In this document: positions 10,463-21,437 of the stretch, piece after piece
How positions within the stretch are numbered: the first letter of the stretch is position 1
Layout of the letters: each line of letters begins with the position of its first letter
Origin: Luidia sarsii
Lineage: Eukaryota; Echinodermata; Asteroidea; Paxillosida; Luidiidae
Direction: 5' to 3'
Length of the DNA: 64,000 nt
Assembly: GCA_949987565.1 (NCBI GenBank)
Contig: OX465107.1
Location: 8,172,272 to 8,236,271 of the forward strand
The notes under the pieces: generated by a model
What the model was told of the DNA's origin: nothing
Seen by the model: only the letters and a program-made list of their open reading frames with translations
Databases searched by the model: none
Program-made: the position numbers and the translations under genes

Positions 10463-13400
10463 TCAGGTACCCAGAAAGGTCTTGGCCTCAATCTCGCTGA
10501 TCATCCGCCGGCCATAGAAGTCCCTGTATTCTTCCGGCAGCTCCTCCAGGCATTTCAGGGCCCGGTGCAGGACCTGCAGGGCTCTTGCCGCCGCCTGCGG
10601 GTCTTTGTTACCGTAGGGATCTCTGTTGTCATAACAACTCACATCCAGGTGCCGGAAGAAGACATTGACAGCAACACTGAAGTCAAGGGACTGGACATTG
10701 TGAAACCACAGTGCTACAGTAAAGAAGATCAATGCAAACACATCTTTAAAAGAATACTCAAAAGGCTCAATTTGAATAAGACTAAGAGCCTGAAAAGATC
10801 TGAAACAATTCACTTACATGTATATGTTACATGTACCGGTACATGTATGTTTTGAAAATGGGAAAGGAATCATTACTTGTCAATTGGTACTCACCAGGAA
10901 TGAAGAGCACATCACCTGGTTCCAGGTGGCATTCCAGTGGTTTAGCATTCCTAAAAGCAGGGTACCGGTCAAAATCAGGCTGGTCGATGTCCAAAACTGC
11001 AGATTTATCTCCTGGGTGGGGCAAAACATTTCAAATCAAGGTGATTATTCTGCTGCTCAAAAATTGTTGCTTGCTAGTTTGCAATTTGCATGTCTGATTT
11101 TAAAAGCAATTTACAATGAGTCTTACTGTAAGACATAAATTAAAAAACAAAGATTGGAATAAGCTAGACATCCGGAGTAGAACACAACCTGACCCAAACT
11201 CTAAAATCTCCATACTTAGGAAACCCATTAGTTTTTTTATGAAAGTTCACCTCTAAAATTGTCAAACTGGAATTTGGATTTCTATTGAAGGAAAAACAAA
11301 TCACATGATGGAGGAAAACATTCTTTGGTAGAATAGCTCTTTAAGGCATGAAAATCAAGGGATAGAGGTTATGAGAACATCTTTCTCAACATGTTTTTAT
11401 CCGAGATGATATTGCATGCTTGCATGTACAACTACACCTATACAGTACTTGTGAACAGCGCCCTCACCTGACAAGTTCTTGTATAGATATGGTTTTCAGC
11501 TTATAAATCATATACATGTAGCATCCACAGTAAAGACAGAAACCATCCCATCTGGTTCCATGTATATAAATCCCAATTGTTTTCCTTACCTGTTAGGTAC
11601 AGGTTGGTTGCATCTTTTGGACTGAATAGAACCACCCTCTTGTGACCACTGATCTGAATCAGAAGATTGTCCATGATCTTGTTGAAAGAAGATAAATTAA
11701 AGGAAATTTTTCAATTCAGATAAGCAATACTACATAAGCGCCACTCCAAGTTAGAATCCAGCAGTCTCCTGAAGAGGAACAGAGCATACTATTTGAAACG
11801 TCAAGTTCCTTCAGTTCTTTTCAGAACCACACTTACTGACAAAAGAGAATTTTGCATGGTGTTACTGCAAACCTATTACTTCTTCTATTCTCACCATAAA
11901 AACCTTCAAATCTTATCAGATAAGCAAACCTGTCATTTTGACTCACTCTGACTCACGCACTTACCCATTGAAAAAAAAAGAAGACCAATAATGGATATGT
12001 CTGTTACCATCAGCATGAGCTTCCTTTCTTAAACTGTCTTAAACTTTCTTAAACTGTCTCAAAATTTACCAGTCTGCATATTTTCATTTCTTTGTTTGAA
12101 AATAAAATTTGAAAAGCCACATCCACTTTGAGTGATTTCCAAACTGCTTTGATCTCCAAACTAAGGGTTAAAACAAGGGGGCGTGATACATGGTGATATA
12201 CAGCAGTTAATGGTTAAATGCTTCTGAGCCCCAAACCCTGCACAAGACAATTGTCTACTTGGGAAGGCTGCCATCTAAGGGCTGGACAGCTCAGGCGGAT
12301 GAATCCCGACCAGTCCATTTACATTTTCTCAGCTACTTTATAAAAATTATTTAAAATTTCTGATTTAATTGTTCTACTGCTGCCTTCATTACTTTAAACT
12401 TTAAAGTTGATACAATTTGTCATACTATTTGCAAATTTCGTGGTCAGTTTTCCTTTACTTTGTTTGAAAAAAATAACACCAAACCAATTACCGTGACACA
12501 TTGTTTTTTCAAATAAAAAAAAATGGAAAAGAAACTTTGACTGGACTGGAATTTGAACCCGAGACCTCTGGATTAACGTACAGGTGCTCTTCCAACTCAG
12601 CCATCCAGCTCTAAGATGGTGGCCTCCCAAATAGTCAACTGCCATTTTTTGTTTTAATTCAAAAGTTCCCAGTCAGTTTTTCATTGATTTGTTTGACATT
12701 TAAAAAAAAAATGATTGAGCTTATATTTTGGCCCTAAGTTCAACAGTAATGCAGGATTGATCTATTTGTTTTACTTCAGGCCTGCACTTGTCCACTTACA
12801 TCATAATGGGTCCAAAGATGAACGTTGGCAGACCCCAACCTGAGAACACTGGAAAAGAAGGCATCGTCTGCAAAGAATGGTGGGATTGTCACGTCGGCTG
12901 CCAAGGATGGAAACTGCTTGGATATATCAGCAGGCTCCTGTAATATGAGGTAAGCAATGGTTGCAAATCAGCCATAAGATAAATGAGACTGAAATTGAAC
13001 ATGACTATAGAACAGTGTGCCTGTAGCATTAACTGAAGAGCAAAGAAAGTTAATTTTGACTGGCCTTGGATTTGGTCCAGAGGTTCTGGGTCAACATACA
13101 GTATCAGTGTTGCAGCGCCTGAGCCATCCAGGCCTCGGTTGAGGACGTGTCAACAGCTTGTACTGTTGTCATCTGTCTTTGCGAGGATGAGGCTTCATTT
13201 ATAAGCAATTCACCATCACCTATCGTTCGTCTTGTAAAAGATAGTACCTATACTCATTCATTGCTTCTATACATGACCATAAATTGATCCGACAAGGCAA
13301 GGTGGTGTAATTTCAATTCAAGTTGAAATTACAACTAGTTTCCATGTGAGTTTTATGAGTGAACTCATAAGTCCCAACCATAAGTCAGCTCTTACTAACA

Positions 13401-15277
13401 ACTGGACAAAGCAGTTAGTACCTTTCGAGGATCATTTCCAAGGGCACGGAAGTAGTATTTCTCATCCTGTCAAAACAAAAACAAGAAAGCCTCCGTCAGA
13501 TATAGATGCTGCATGGTTGTGTACCAAGCAGCACTTAGCACAGTTCTTAAAGGGGATGGAGAGTGTTTGAGGTTAGTCTGTTTGATTTACTGTTTGTCTG
13601 GATGACTTAAGAGTTTAAGGAGTGAATATGGATCCAAATATCTACATGTATTTGTGATTCATGACAACGACCCATTGTGGGTTAGCTTCCAGGACTGGAA
13701 GAGTTGCACCGACAAGTAATATTTTTGATGACGTCACCAATAATTAACATCCTATAATCAAGAGCCTTGTGGTCTTCAAATTGATCTGTGATAGTCCTAT
13801 CCCAGTTATGTCACTGATCCAAGAATGCCAATTGAGCTTCAACTGTGTCCACATTTTAACGGCATCAAGAGTACGGAGGTTTATCATAAGTGGAAGTGGG
13901 GTAAAGGCCGTAAGTTTATGGGTTATTTTCCTGTGTGATACTAATTTCTCCACGTTGTTCGGCAATCACAGTCTTAGATCTAGCTTGCTGACTGCTAAGA
14001 AGATCTCTTAGAACTCTTGGTTACCTGTTTAGGTTATGCTGTCAGAAGCTTTTAAAGCGTACACATAATGCATGTACACAAAGAAAATGCAATAAGCCTT
14101 AAACAATTTTGTCCCATGAAAATGATCGTCTACACAAATGGACCTGTACATTAACACATACCGGTTGAAAGAAGAATTCCTCATGCGTAGATTTTGCTGC
14201 GCGTCGAACAAATGTGTCAAAAGGTAACGTCCTGAAGGAATTAGAACATATGATGGCAGCTAAGAATGTGAGCAGGATTGGATCTGATCAGTCCATTTTT
14301 TTTTATTTGGTTAAACTTCATTGGCACGTAAAACTTTGTTCTGTTTGTATTAATATTGCAATGTTAGCTAATTGTATATATACTATAGGCCTAGTGAGTA
14401 CTGAGTAGAATTTGTATACACTTCTTTTTTTCAAAAACATGACAGATCAACATGTTCCTTGGAAGGTCAGCCAGGCTGGTCCTTGTACCAGAGCATTAAT
14501 AATAAGAACAAATCATACAAAAATGGTGCTAAATGGTTCCCAAATAGAATGACCAAAACGTACAAATCTATTCAACAAAATTAGAGGGTAAGATGAGACT
14601 ACTGTAGCCCTGTAGGCCTGCTGGATTTGTGATCAAAGGAGAGGTGAATGCCATGGCAGTTCATGTAACTAGTGCGTACCTGTACGCGTAATTCTTGTTG
14701 ATGAAATCCATCTTGGCTGAAGGACTGACATGAACTTTGACCTCTTGAGATCCAACTTGCTGGCAGAGAAAGTCCGCTGTCCATTTCGAAATGCACTGAC
14801 CGATGTCCAGTCCTCGGATAATGGCAGGTTTCCTCTGTGTAGACAAGGACAGGTGGAGTTCATACTGCAGACAAACTTTCAGCATTTTTTCTCAACACCT
14901 GATTTTCATCATGAGTTCTGGTGTGAGGAAATCTCTTCTGAGGGATTAAAGCTTATAACTGAGAAATATTTGATTAGGAGTAAGTTTGTACATGAATGTC
15001 CCTAACTACCTTTCGGCAAGAGTGTAGTTTAAACTTTAATACCCTCACATAATTAATATAATAGTCTAAGACTAATACAACTTAAAAAAAAAAATTCCGT
15101 GCCGCAACTAACTTGACACTGACACACTGATGGGAGTGATGACAGTAACTTGAGTAAGTAATCAGAATGAGTATGCCATACCGTTGGATATATTTCTTCT
15201 GAGAAGAAATGTTGATCGACCTCATCAAAGATGCTAACTTTGTTTGTCATAATGGAACTTGCCCCCAGAGCATCCAA
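10463..15277 (-). CDS. TYW5: TYW5, JmjC-type tRNA wybutosine hydroxylase, eight coding exons
   Basis: The product is an Fe(II)/2-oxoglutarate JmjC oxygenase that hydroxylates the wybutosine precursor at position 37 of tRNA-Phe. I assemble exons 15182-15277, 14680-14834, 14162-14231, 13422-13466, 12800-12937, 11590-11677, 10895-11011 and 10463-10713. They total 960 nt, or 319 aa; human TYW5 is 315. All junctions are GT-AG and the phases agree across every intron. Landmarks are [63 protein letters not shown] and [15 protein letters not shown]. The iron ligands would be His166 and Asp168 (HYD) and His241 (FHN); their 75-residue spacing equals the human 160/235 spacing. The first exon is weakest, but it ends in SEEIYPT where the human protein has YPQ. 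The gene is divergent from MAIP1, with serpins between. Confidence 0.93.
11755..11935 (+). repeat. Interspersed repeat with histone-type stem-loop, copy 2 (TYW5 intron)
   Basis: The order is 'tctcctgaagagga', 'gaaacgtcaagttcc', then a hairpin agttcttttcagaacc followed by acac (11813-11828), then 'gcatggtgttactgcaaacc' and 'accttcaaatcttat'. It aligns with 31605-31830 over about 180 bp. Confidence 0.65.
12258..12321 (+). mobile_element. tRNA-derived SINE family A, internally deleted copy
   Basis: 'gggaaggctgccatctaagg' and 'gctggacagctcaggcgg' match the 5' head of the family. The sequence then jumps straight to 'gaatcccgaccagtcc', losing the anticodon-side half. Confidence 0.55.
12470..12650 (-). 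mobile_element. tRNA-derived SINE, family A (TYW5 intron)
   Basis: One of the better copies. On the minus strand it reads 'ggaggccaccatcttagagc', A box 'tggctgagttggaagagc', 'gtacgttaatccagaggtc', B box 'gggttcaaattcc', 'agtccagtcaaagtttc', then an A/T-rich tail. A small ORF here is an artefact of the element. Confidence 0.75.
13050..13160 (-). mobile_element. tRNA-derived SINE, family A (TYW5 intron)
   Basis: Minus-strand reading gives 'gaggcctggatggctcaggc' as the A-box region, then 'acccagaacctctgg'-type sequence, and 'aaatccaaggccagtcaaaa'. It is more decayed than the 12470 copy and runs in the same orientation. Confidence 0.6.
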
Positions 15278-16588
15278 GTTTTAGGCGAAATAATTCTTTC
15301 CAAAGAACACCCCCTGTCTGGTAAGTGGTAGTTTAGTTATCGAGCATGTTATTAGAAAGGGCGCCACCAATAGTCGAAGATTCTAAAGCCGCTTGCATGT
15401 ACTTTGTGCGCGCGTCGAACCAGCTCTGTGGTTGAACTTGAACATGTTGCATGGCGGTGCTGTTTCGAGACCAATAATTATTGTAACTAGACTTTGAGTT
15501 TGTGGACAAACTCGGTGTTCGGTTTACCTGTTTTCAGTCCCCACTAAGTGAGGCCTGCCACATATCAATGGAAGGTAGTACAATCTCTCAGGATTCATAG
15601 TTCTTTGGTTAGGTGCCGGTGCAACATATCAGTAGGCCCTACATGCACATGCACATAAGCTGTTGTACATAAGCAAAATCGCCGGGAGTGGGAGCCCTTT
15701 ATACAGGAATTTAATCTCTTTGAAATAAGTCTGCAAAAAATCATACATGCAACCTCCATAACTCTATATAATGTAAACTGTATATGCCTAGCTCATTCAA
15801 CCATCATTCAAGTTCCCTGAACTAGTTATAATATTTGGATCGTTACATGACGAGGCAAAGATGATACTTCAACTTTCATCCGATAGTTTATTGTCAAAAG
15901 CAATGGTTAAAGAACAAAATATATTGAAAAGTGATGCAGGCCGCTGCATTCAACATTTATATGGATGGTTACAATGACGTTCCCCAGAGGGCCATGAACT
16001 CTAAAATAATGCTCTTCAATAAAAGTGCAACCGGGCAAGTCAACCACTGACTCTAGCCGCCGCGCGCGTTGTGTGTGAAACACACTAGTACCATTTCAAC
16101 AATGAGGGCGTGCTGCACATTTAACGGGACACACGACAGCAGGTTATACACCCGCCCTACGCGGAAGATCAACTAAACAACGCGCACTTTTAAGACAAGA
16201 AGACAAGTCAAACAGGAATCATGTCTGCAAAAAAAGTTTGAGCAGGCTTAACGATCTTTAAACTGATATTCCAGTATTGTAGATGTGATCAGTAATTTTC
16301 GAATTATATTTTTATGATAATTTGAGCTTCCCCTTCCAACCGGAGGTAAAGGTCAAAATAATGAGGTCATGTGGCGCATGACATTTTGTACACATCACAA
16401 TAAGTGTCATGTTGTGAAAGAATACGTTGTATGTAGCGTTTCTGCTTCTGCATTCTAATTACTAAACGTTTATTTAAGGTTATGATGTCATCAATGACGT
16501 CATAATTCCCAAAAAGTTTCGACTCCGTGTATTTATTATTACCGTTGATGTTTATGATAAATGTTAATTTCATACAAGCTTCACTTTT

Positions 16589-16687
16589 TAAAATTTAGTG
16601 GGCATGACGTTTCGATCCTAGCAGGACCTTACTCTGCCTTTGAGAAAGGTCCTGCTAGGATCGAAACGTCAAGCCCACTAAATTTTA
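16589..16687. mobile_element. Fold-back element, hairpin family, intact copy
   Basis: Arms at 16589-16630 and 16645-16687 are almost perfectly complementary around a 14-nt loop. The core is CCTGCTAGGATCGAAACGTC. A second folded copy is at 48332-48392. Half-copies occur near 32635-32715, 35260-35310, 41585-41640 and 51590-51620. Confidence 0.8.
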
Positions 16688-17389
16688 AGATTTGCATTTT
16701 GGTAATTTTAGTCAGTAAGCAGTTTGCAACATTTTTGTATATCACTTTAAGCTTCACTTTTGCTCAAAATCGCCCGAGGATAAAAAGGAAAACTTAAAAA
16801 TAACAATAGGTTTTCGGCTGCGGCGCTGACACCAAATAATTGTACTCGGTACCTAATGTTTTAAAAAGATAACAAGCAAGAGCATAATTTGTTTACATTT
16901 AAGCATGGTACAACACCTCTGGAGAATGACCCCATGGGGTACTACATGTATTAGATATTAGTGGTAGACTGGCTCTATTCAATCCGACAGCTGATTACTG
17001 CGTGATCCTTATTACAAAAACAGTAGGCCAATTGAAGTTAAACCATTTTGTGAAATGTTTGTTTTTGCATGCCCGCTTCGCATAATCATTTGCATGCAGT
17101 AATGCGGGCCTGAAACAACATGTAGTTTTCCTAAAATTAATGTAAACCTAATTCGACGGGTCATTCAGAGAAGCGGGACTGAATGGCACAATTCGGGTCA
17201 GACGAAAATTCAGGCAGTGTAGGCCTAGGCCCCTTTTCCGGGGCAACTCCAGCCACGTCACTCACCTTAATGGGCAGTGGTATGGTAGACAACGGCTAGT
17301 TTCACTTTAACGCCCCACCTGACTAATCAATATTGCTAAATTAGGCTCTCTAAATTATAGCCCCCAAGCAATACATCTGACATCTCTTT

Positions 17390-17480
17390 TTCGAGACGAT
17401 GTGTGGCTCTGAAAAGAGCCGGTGACTCAACGTTTCGGGCAGTGTGTATACTGTATAGTGCTACATGGCATCAACTTGTC
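17390..17480 (-). repeat. Interspersed repeat with histone-type stem-loop, copy 3
   Basis: The minus strand carries GGCTCTTTTCAGAGCCACAC (17401-17420), which equals the consensus 3' stem-loop of animal replication-dependent histone mRNAs. No histone ORF is nearby, and the flank 'gcccgaaacgttgagtcac' matches the other members of this repeat family. Confidence 0.6.
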
Positions 17481-18109
17481 CAGTGCCTCCTTGTATCAAC
17501 GCAAACCTTCCACTTCGTACATGTTCTTCCACCATGCAAACCGTCCAATCTAATTCAAAACCAACTGAGCTATGCACCGCGCCCTTATAATCTGTGCCGG
17601 TGTGAGGGCGCCATTCGGAAGCATTCAACCATAAGTGCCGTATATCGCCAAGGGTCACGAAAACCCCCCACGGTTGTGTTATCGTCTCCCAATACGAAAA
17701 CCAATAAGCAAATAGATGCGGTATAAATTCTTCAAATTCAACAGATACTGCATTTTTTCCCCTTTGATATAGGCCCTAGGCTAATCATCGAGCCAATAAT
17801 TATTCAGTTTCATGTTTCATGACTGCATGGGTTTTAATGATATCGTTTATAAAAAGGAAATGTTTCCAGAATCGGACCTTGAATCGGAGAGGGAAGCAAC
17901 TCTGAGAGTGGAGGTTTCCTAACTACAGAAACGAAAACATTCCGCCTTGTGCCGATTTCATTTATAGTGACGCATGCACTGACGTTCTAAAATCCAAGAG
18001 AATGTCCCGTCATGAGAGACAGCACCAAAAAACAACACCACCAGTCAGGCCCTCTATTGTTTCAGATCCTTATGAGAGGCAGTTTTAGTTAAACAGTGGA
18101 CACAATTAT

Positions 18110-18115
18110 TTTATT
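18110..18115 (-). terminator. Candidate poly(A) signal for serpin 1
   Basis: AATAAA on the minus strand, about 200 bp beyond the serpin 1 stop codon. Confidence 0.45.
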
Positions 18116-18314
18116 GAAGGAAGCGGAGCCATGATCAGTTCTACCAAGCAGGTGAAATGTTCATTGGAAGGAAGGGAAATTAACTGACTTTTCTGTGGAA
18201 GAAAAGAAATGACGCTAGATATCTTTTTTTTTAAGTAAACGTCTGTTATAACATCTTGGGAAAAAATCCTTCATATTCTTCACATCTTGATGAGGAGACT
18301 CCAAGATACAGGGC

Positions 18315-19568
18315 CTACAGTTCCTGGTGATTTGATAAGTTGGCAACAGGTCGGCGACAATGACCCATGAAGAGGATGGCTTTCGTCTCGGTGTCCATGA
18401 TGAAGAAGATGAAGGGGTGGTCCACGATGAATTCAGGGCCCAGGCTCAGGGACCTCTTGCTGATGGTGACGCCCGTGGCCGCCGCCGCCTCGCTGCCCTC
18501 CTCGTTCACCTCAAGGAAAGCCTTGTGAATCACGCTGGAGACGAAGAGTTCCCTGGCTCCGCTTATCCCAGACAAGTCGGCCTTGTGCCCCACGAAGACG
18601 TCCGTCATCCCCATGGAAGACAGGACTTCGTTCATGACCACTGTTTCCTCGAGCTTGAATCTTGGCATCTCCACCTCAACGGTGACAGTGGACAAAATGC
18701 CCAGGAGACTCCGCAGCTTCTCGATCGACAGGTGCTCTCCCAGCCTGTTGATCCCTCCTATGTCGTCGTCTGGGAGGAGAACGATCATGCTGAGGTCGTT
18801 GCCCATGTACGGGAGCTCCAAGACTTTGCATCCGAGCGAGACGTCCATGGCGAAATTGAACTTGGCCTTTCGTCGCATCATCGGCACTTGGATGGTCTCA
18901 TCGGCCGAGACGCGAAAGTCTTGCGGGGCCGTCTTCGACTTGTCGAATCTACTCAGCCAATCTGCCTTGAAGTAGATGGCGTTGACCAGGACAAGCTTCG
19001 TCATCTCATCCACCGAGCCCGGAGGGAGGAGGTCGGGGATCTTGTTCTCCGTCTGCCCGCCGACCCAGGCGTTGATGAAGCGGCGGGCGCCCTCCGCGTC
19101 CCGGACAAAGTCCAGGCTGGCCGGGCCGCTGGCGTAGTACCTCTGGGCGTCCGCCAGGAAGTCGGGCAGCAGGTCGAAGCCGGCGTGCCCGAAGAGCCGA
19201 TTGGCCCGCTTCAGTGTGTACTTGCCCGAGCTCCGAAAGACGGCCGAGTTGAACTCGGCGAAGGCGGAGTGTAGGCGGGACGCTTCCAGGTTGTTCAAGC
19301 GCAGGACCTCCCGCATCTGGTCGGCCGTGTCCCCACGGGCTCCCAGGGCGGTGGTGGCTAGGGCCGTGGAGACGCTCAGCGGCGAGAAGACGACGTTTTC
19401 CCGGCCGGCCTCGACGACCAGTGTCCGGTACAGGTGCAGGGCGAACGAGCTGGTTGCGTCGGCTAGTTGATGCAAGTCCTCCCCCGTGTCAGTTCCGGAA
19501 GTGCTGCTCTTCGAGGCGAGGAAGGCGATGATAATCAGACAAACGGTGTGCGCGTTGACAACTGCCAT
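18315..19568 (-). CDS. Serpin 1: secretory-pathway serpin with predicted Lys-Arg reactive site and HQEL C-terminus
   Basis: This is a 417-aa serpin, a suicide-substrate protease inhibitor, in a single coding exon. The N-terminus has a hydrophobic signal peptide (about residues 8-18, VCLIIIAFLA). The inhibitory hinge EEGSEAAAAT starts at residue 356, and the serpin signature FIVDHPFIFFI starts at 380. Counting 17 residues from the hinge Glu puts P1 at Arg372, with Lys at P2 and Ser at P1'. The loop from P1' to the DHPF motif is two residues longer than in alpha-1-antitrypsin, so P1 could shift slightly. The C-terminus ANLSNHQEL carries an N-glycosylation sequon, and its last four residues fit the ER-retention pattern [KRHQSA][DENQ]EL. 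Known ER-retained serpins in amphioxus and Drosophila inhibit proprotein convertases, so a similar role is inferred. A 3' splice acceptor 41 nt upstream of the ATG (exon from 19609) implies a 5' UTR intron. Confidence 0.93.
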   Translation of the reverse strand: MAVVNAHTVCLIIIAFLASKSSTSGTDTGEDLHQLADATSSFALHLYRTLVVEAGRENVVFSPLSVSTALATTALGARGDTADQMREVLRLNNLEASRLHSAFAEFNSAVFRSSGKYTLKRANRLFGHAGFDLLPDFLADAQRYYASGPASLDFVRDAEGARRFINAWVGGQTENKIPDLLPPGSVDEMTKLVLVNAIYFKADWLSRFDKSKTAPQDFRVSADETIQVPMMRRKAKFNFAMDVSLGCKVLELPYMGNDLSMIVLLPDDDIGGINRLGEHLSIEKLRSLLGILSTVTVEVEMPRFKLEETVVMNEVLSSMGMTDVFVGHKADLSGISGARELFVSSVIHKAFLEVNEEGSEAAAATGVTISKRSLSLGPEFIVDHPFIFFIMDTETKAILFMGHCRRPVANLSNHQEL

Positions 19569-19609
19569 GATGAAAGATGCAGGGTTGCACGATGAAGTTC
19601 ACTTCGCAC

Positions 19610-21437
19610 CTGGAACAAAAATACATGTAAAAAAAACCATCAACGGCAAAGAAATCCCAGCAATGCACTCTGTATCATTATCCACGGTCCCTGCTTACTG
19701 TGGGAAACACAGCAATGCTATCTATTTTAACCAACTTCAGAAAGGTCACCGACAATATTATTTGCAGCAGTTTAGAAGACACCGATAGGGACTATACCGC
19801 ATTGAGCCTACCATACAAGGCCCCACCCTCACGGCGGTAGACAGCCGAACCCTCCAACCCTGAGGCTGGTGTAGTGGTGAAGTCCCTTCTATAATTTCTA
19901 TGTCGTATGAATACTTTTCTGTGTTGAGTTTTTTGTACACGTCCTCAAGAACTTTACTGCGCAAGATGGGGGGGGGGGGAGAGATGAACAGCCTTCCTCG
20001 CGAGGCGCAGGGTTATATATTATGCATGTACATGTACAGCAAAGCTGCCACGTACACGTACTACCCTCTGTGGAATCTCGAAAACCAATACGGGCTTTTT
20101 CAGCCCTAGCTGGCTAGATCGACCACTCCTTTTTGCCATTGTATTGGAAGATAATAACTGAAGGCTACACGATGTGCTAGGTCATAAATAACGAGGATTT
20201 GTTTATTATTTTTTTCATTAGCGGAGGGCAATAAACTGGTTGACCGACTGTCGTGTATAATTATTTTGGACTGAAAATGCAAAATGAGCTACACGTACGT
20301 ACTCATAATAACGATTGTCTGTTGCATTTAGTAGGGGGTCTTACAATACACGCTCCGACCTCCAACTTACAACGTAGGTACTGTATTATTATTGTAATTT
20401 CGCTATTATTGTAATACAGTAATTATATTAATAATTAAACGTACAACATTCACACAATGCGTCTGATTGTGTGGCATCCCCATATCTCATAGGTACATTT
20501 GCATGCATGCATATTTAAAAAGCCAACTCATTAAAGAACTCGCAATGTTATTGTTAAATGAAAAAGCCAAATACCCACGTGGCCACGTTCAACTTTCGAT
20601 TGAGTAGTAACGCACATTAAGACACTTCCTGTTTAAATATTCGGTTCAAAAATTATTTCTTCTCACCAGCGGTATTCAACTACATGTACTTTCAATTGGA
20701 CCAAGTGTTTTTAGTTGATTTACATAACACTGTCCCTATCATTACTGTCGGAAATAACCACGCACTTAAGGCAAGCATAGGCAAACAAAATTCCAACCAT
20801 ATGCTACAACGTTTTTCTTTCTTCAAACCAACATTGTGTATCTAAGCTGATCTGCCTTGGCAAAATGGCTGCATGTACTGCCCTTATTATCAATTCGATT
20901 CCATTAGTCTGGAATGCATTTCCATGATTAACTTATTCAGTTTTGCTATTGATATACTCCGCAGCAGTTTATTTAGATAAAAATAATGAGGGGTCGCCAG
21001 AAGCTGATGATAAAAAAAAAATATTGTAATCACTAAATACTATGGGGCTCATCTACATGTATGTAGCAGTAGATAAGAATATCAGCGATCAGATGCTAAC
21101 AATAATCCAATGATTACTAAAAACTACAACATTTGATGCACTCCATATGTACCATGTATACAGCAATAAATGCAGAAAAATACCAATTATTAATACAGTA
21201 AATACAGTAAATTCTATATTTTTTGATAATGCAAGGCAAAAGTATTATACAAATGTATTCAACAAGTTAAGCCACTTTTTGGAAATTCTGTTTAGATTAG
21301 GTAAAGTACATAGTCTAAACATAGAGCTGTATGGTCTAAACAAAGATTTAAGTTTTCTTCAAATAGCATATGTGATTTTTGAGATTTCAACCATACCATA
21401 TTCTACTGGAACACAAATCAAAGAAAATCCTTCAGTT
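19610..21437. other. Between serpin 1 and serpin 2, no gene seen
   Basis: AT-rich DNA with a poly-G run (about 19968-19978), 'catgtacatgtac' motifs and scattered short repeats. The untranslated leader exon of serpin 1 should lie in the first part, but I cannot place its donor. The short open frames look random. Confidence 0.45.

Larger units (their letters stand above)
15278..18109. other. Upstream of TYW5 and downstream of serpin 1, no gene seen
   Basis: The TYW5 promoter should lie in the first few hundred bases; a 'gggcgccacca' motif occurs at about 15359. The rest is AT-rich non-coding DNA with one well-formed hairpin element (16589-16687) and one histone-type stem-loop repeat (17390-17480). 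The 107-codon plus-strand frame at 17403-17726 begins inside that repeat and looks spurious. Confidence 0.5.

Noticed and set aside
17401..17420. True histone gene 3' end
   Set aside because: No histone coding sequence on the adjoining side, and the hairpin is part of a repeat family found four times in the window.
18360..19274. 304-codon plus-strand frame
   Set aside because: Antisense shadow of the GC-rich serpin 1 exon; its composition follows the serpin codons and it has no independent features.
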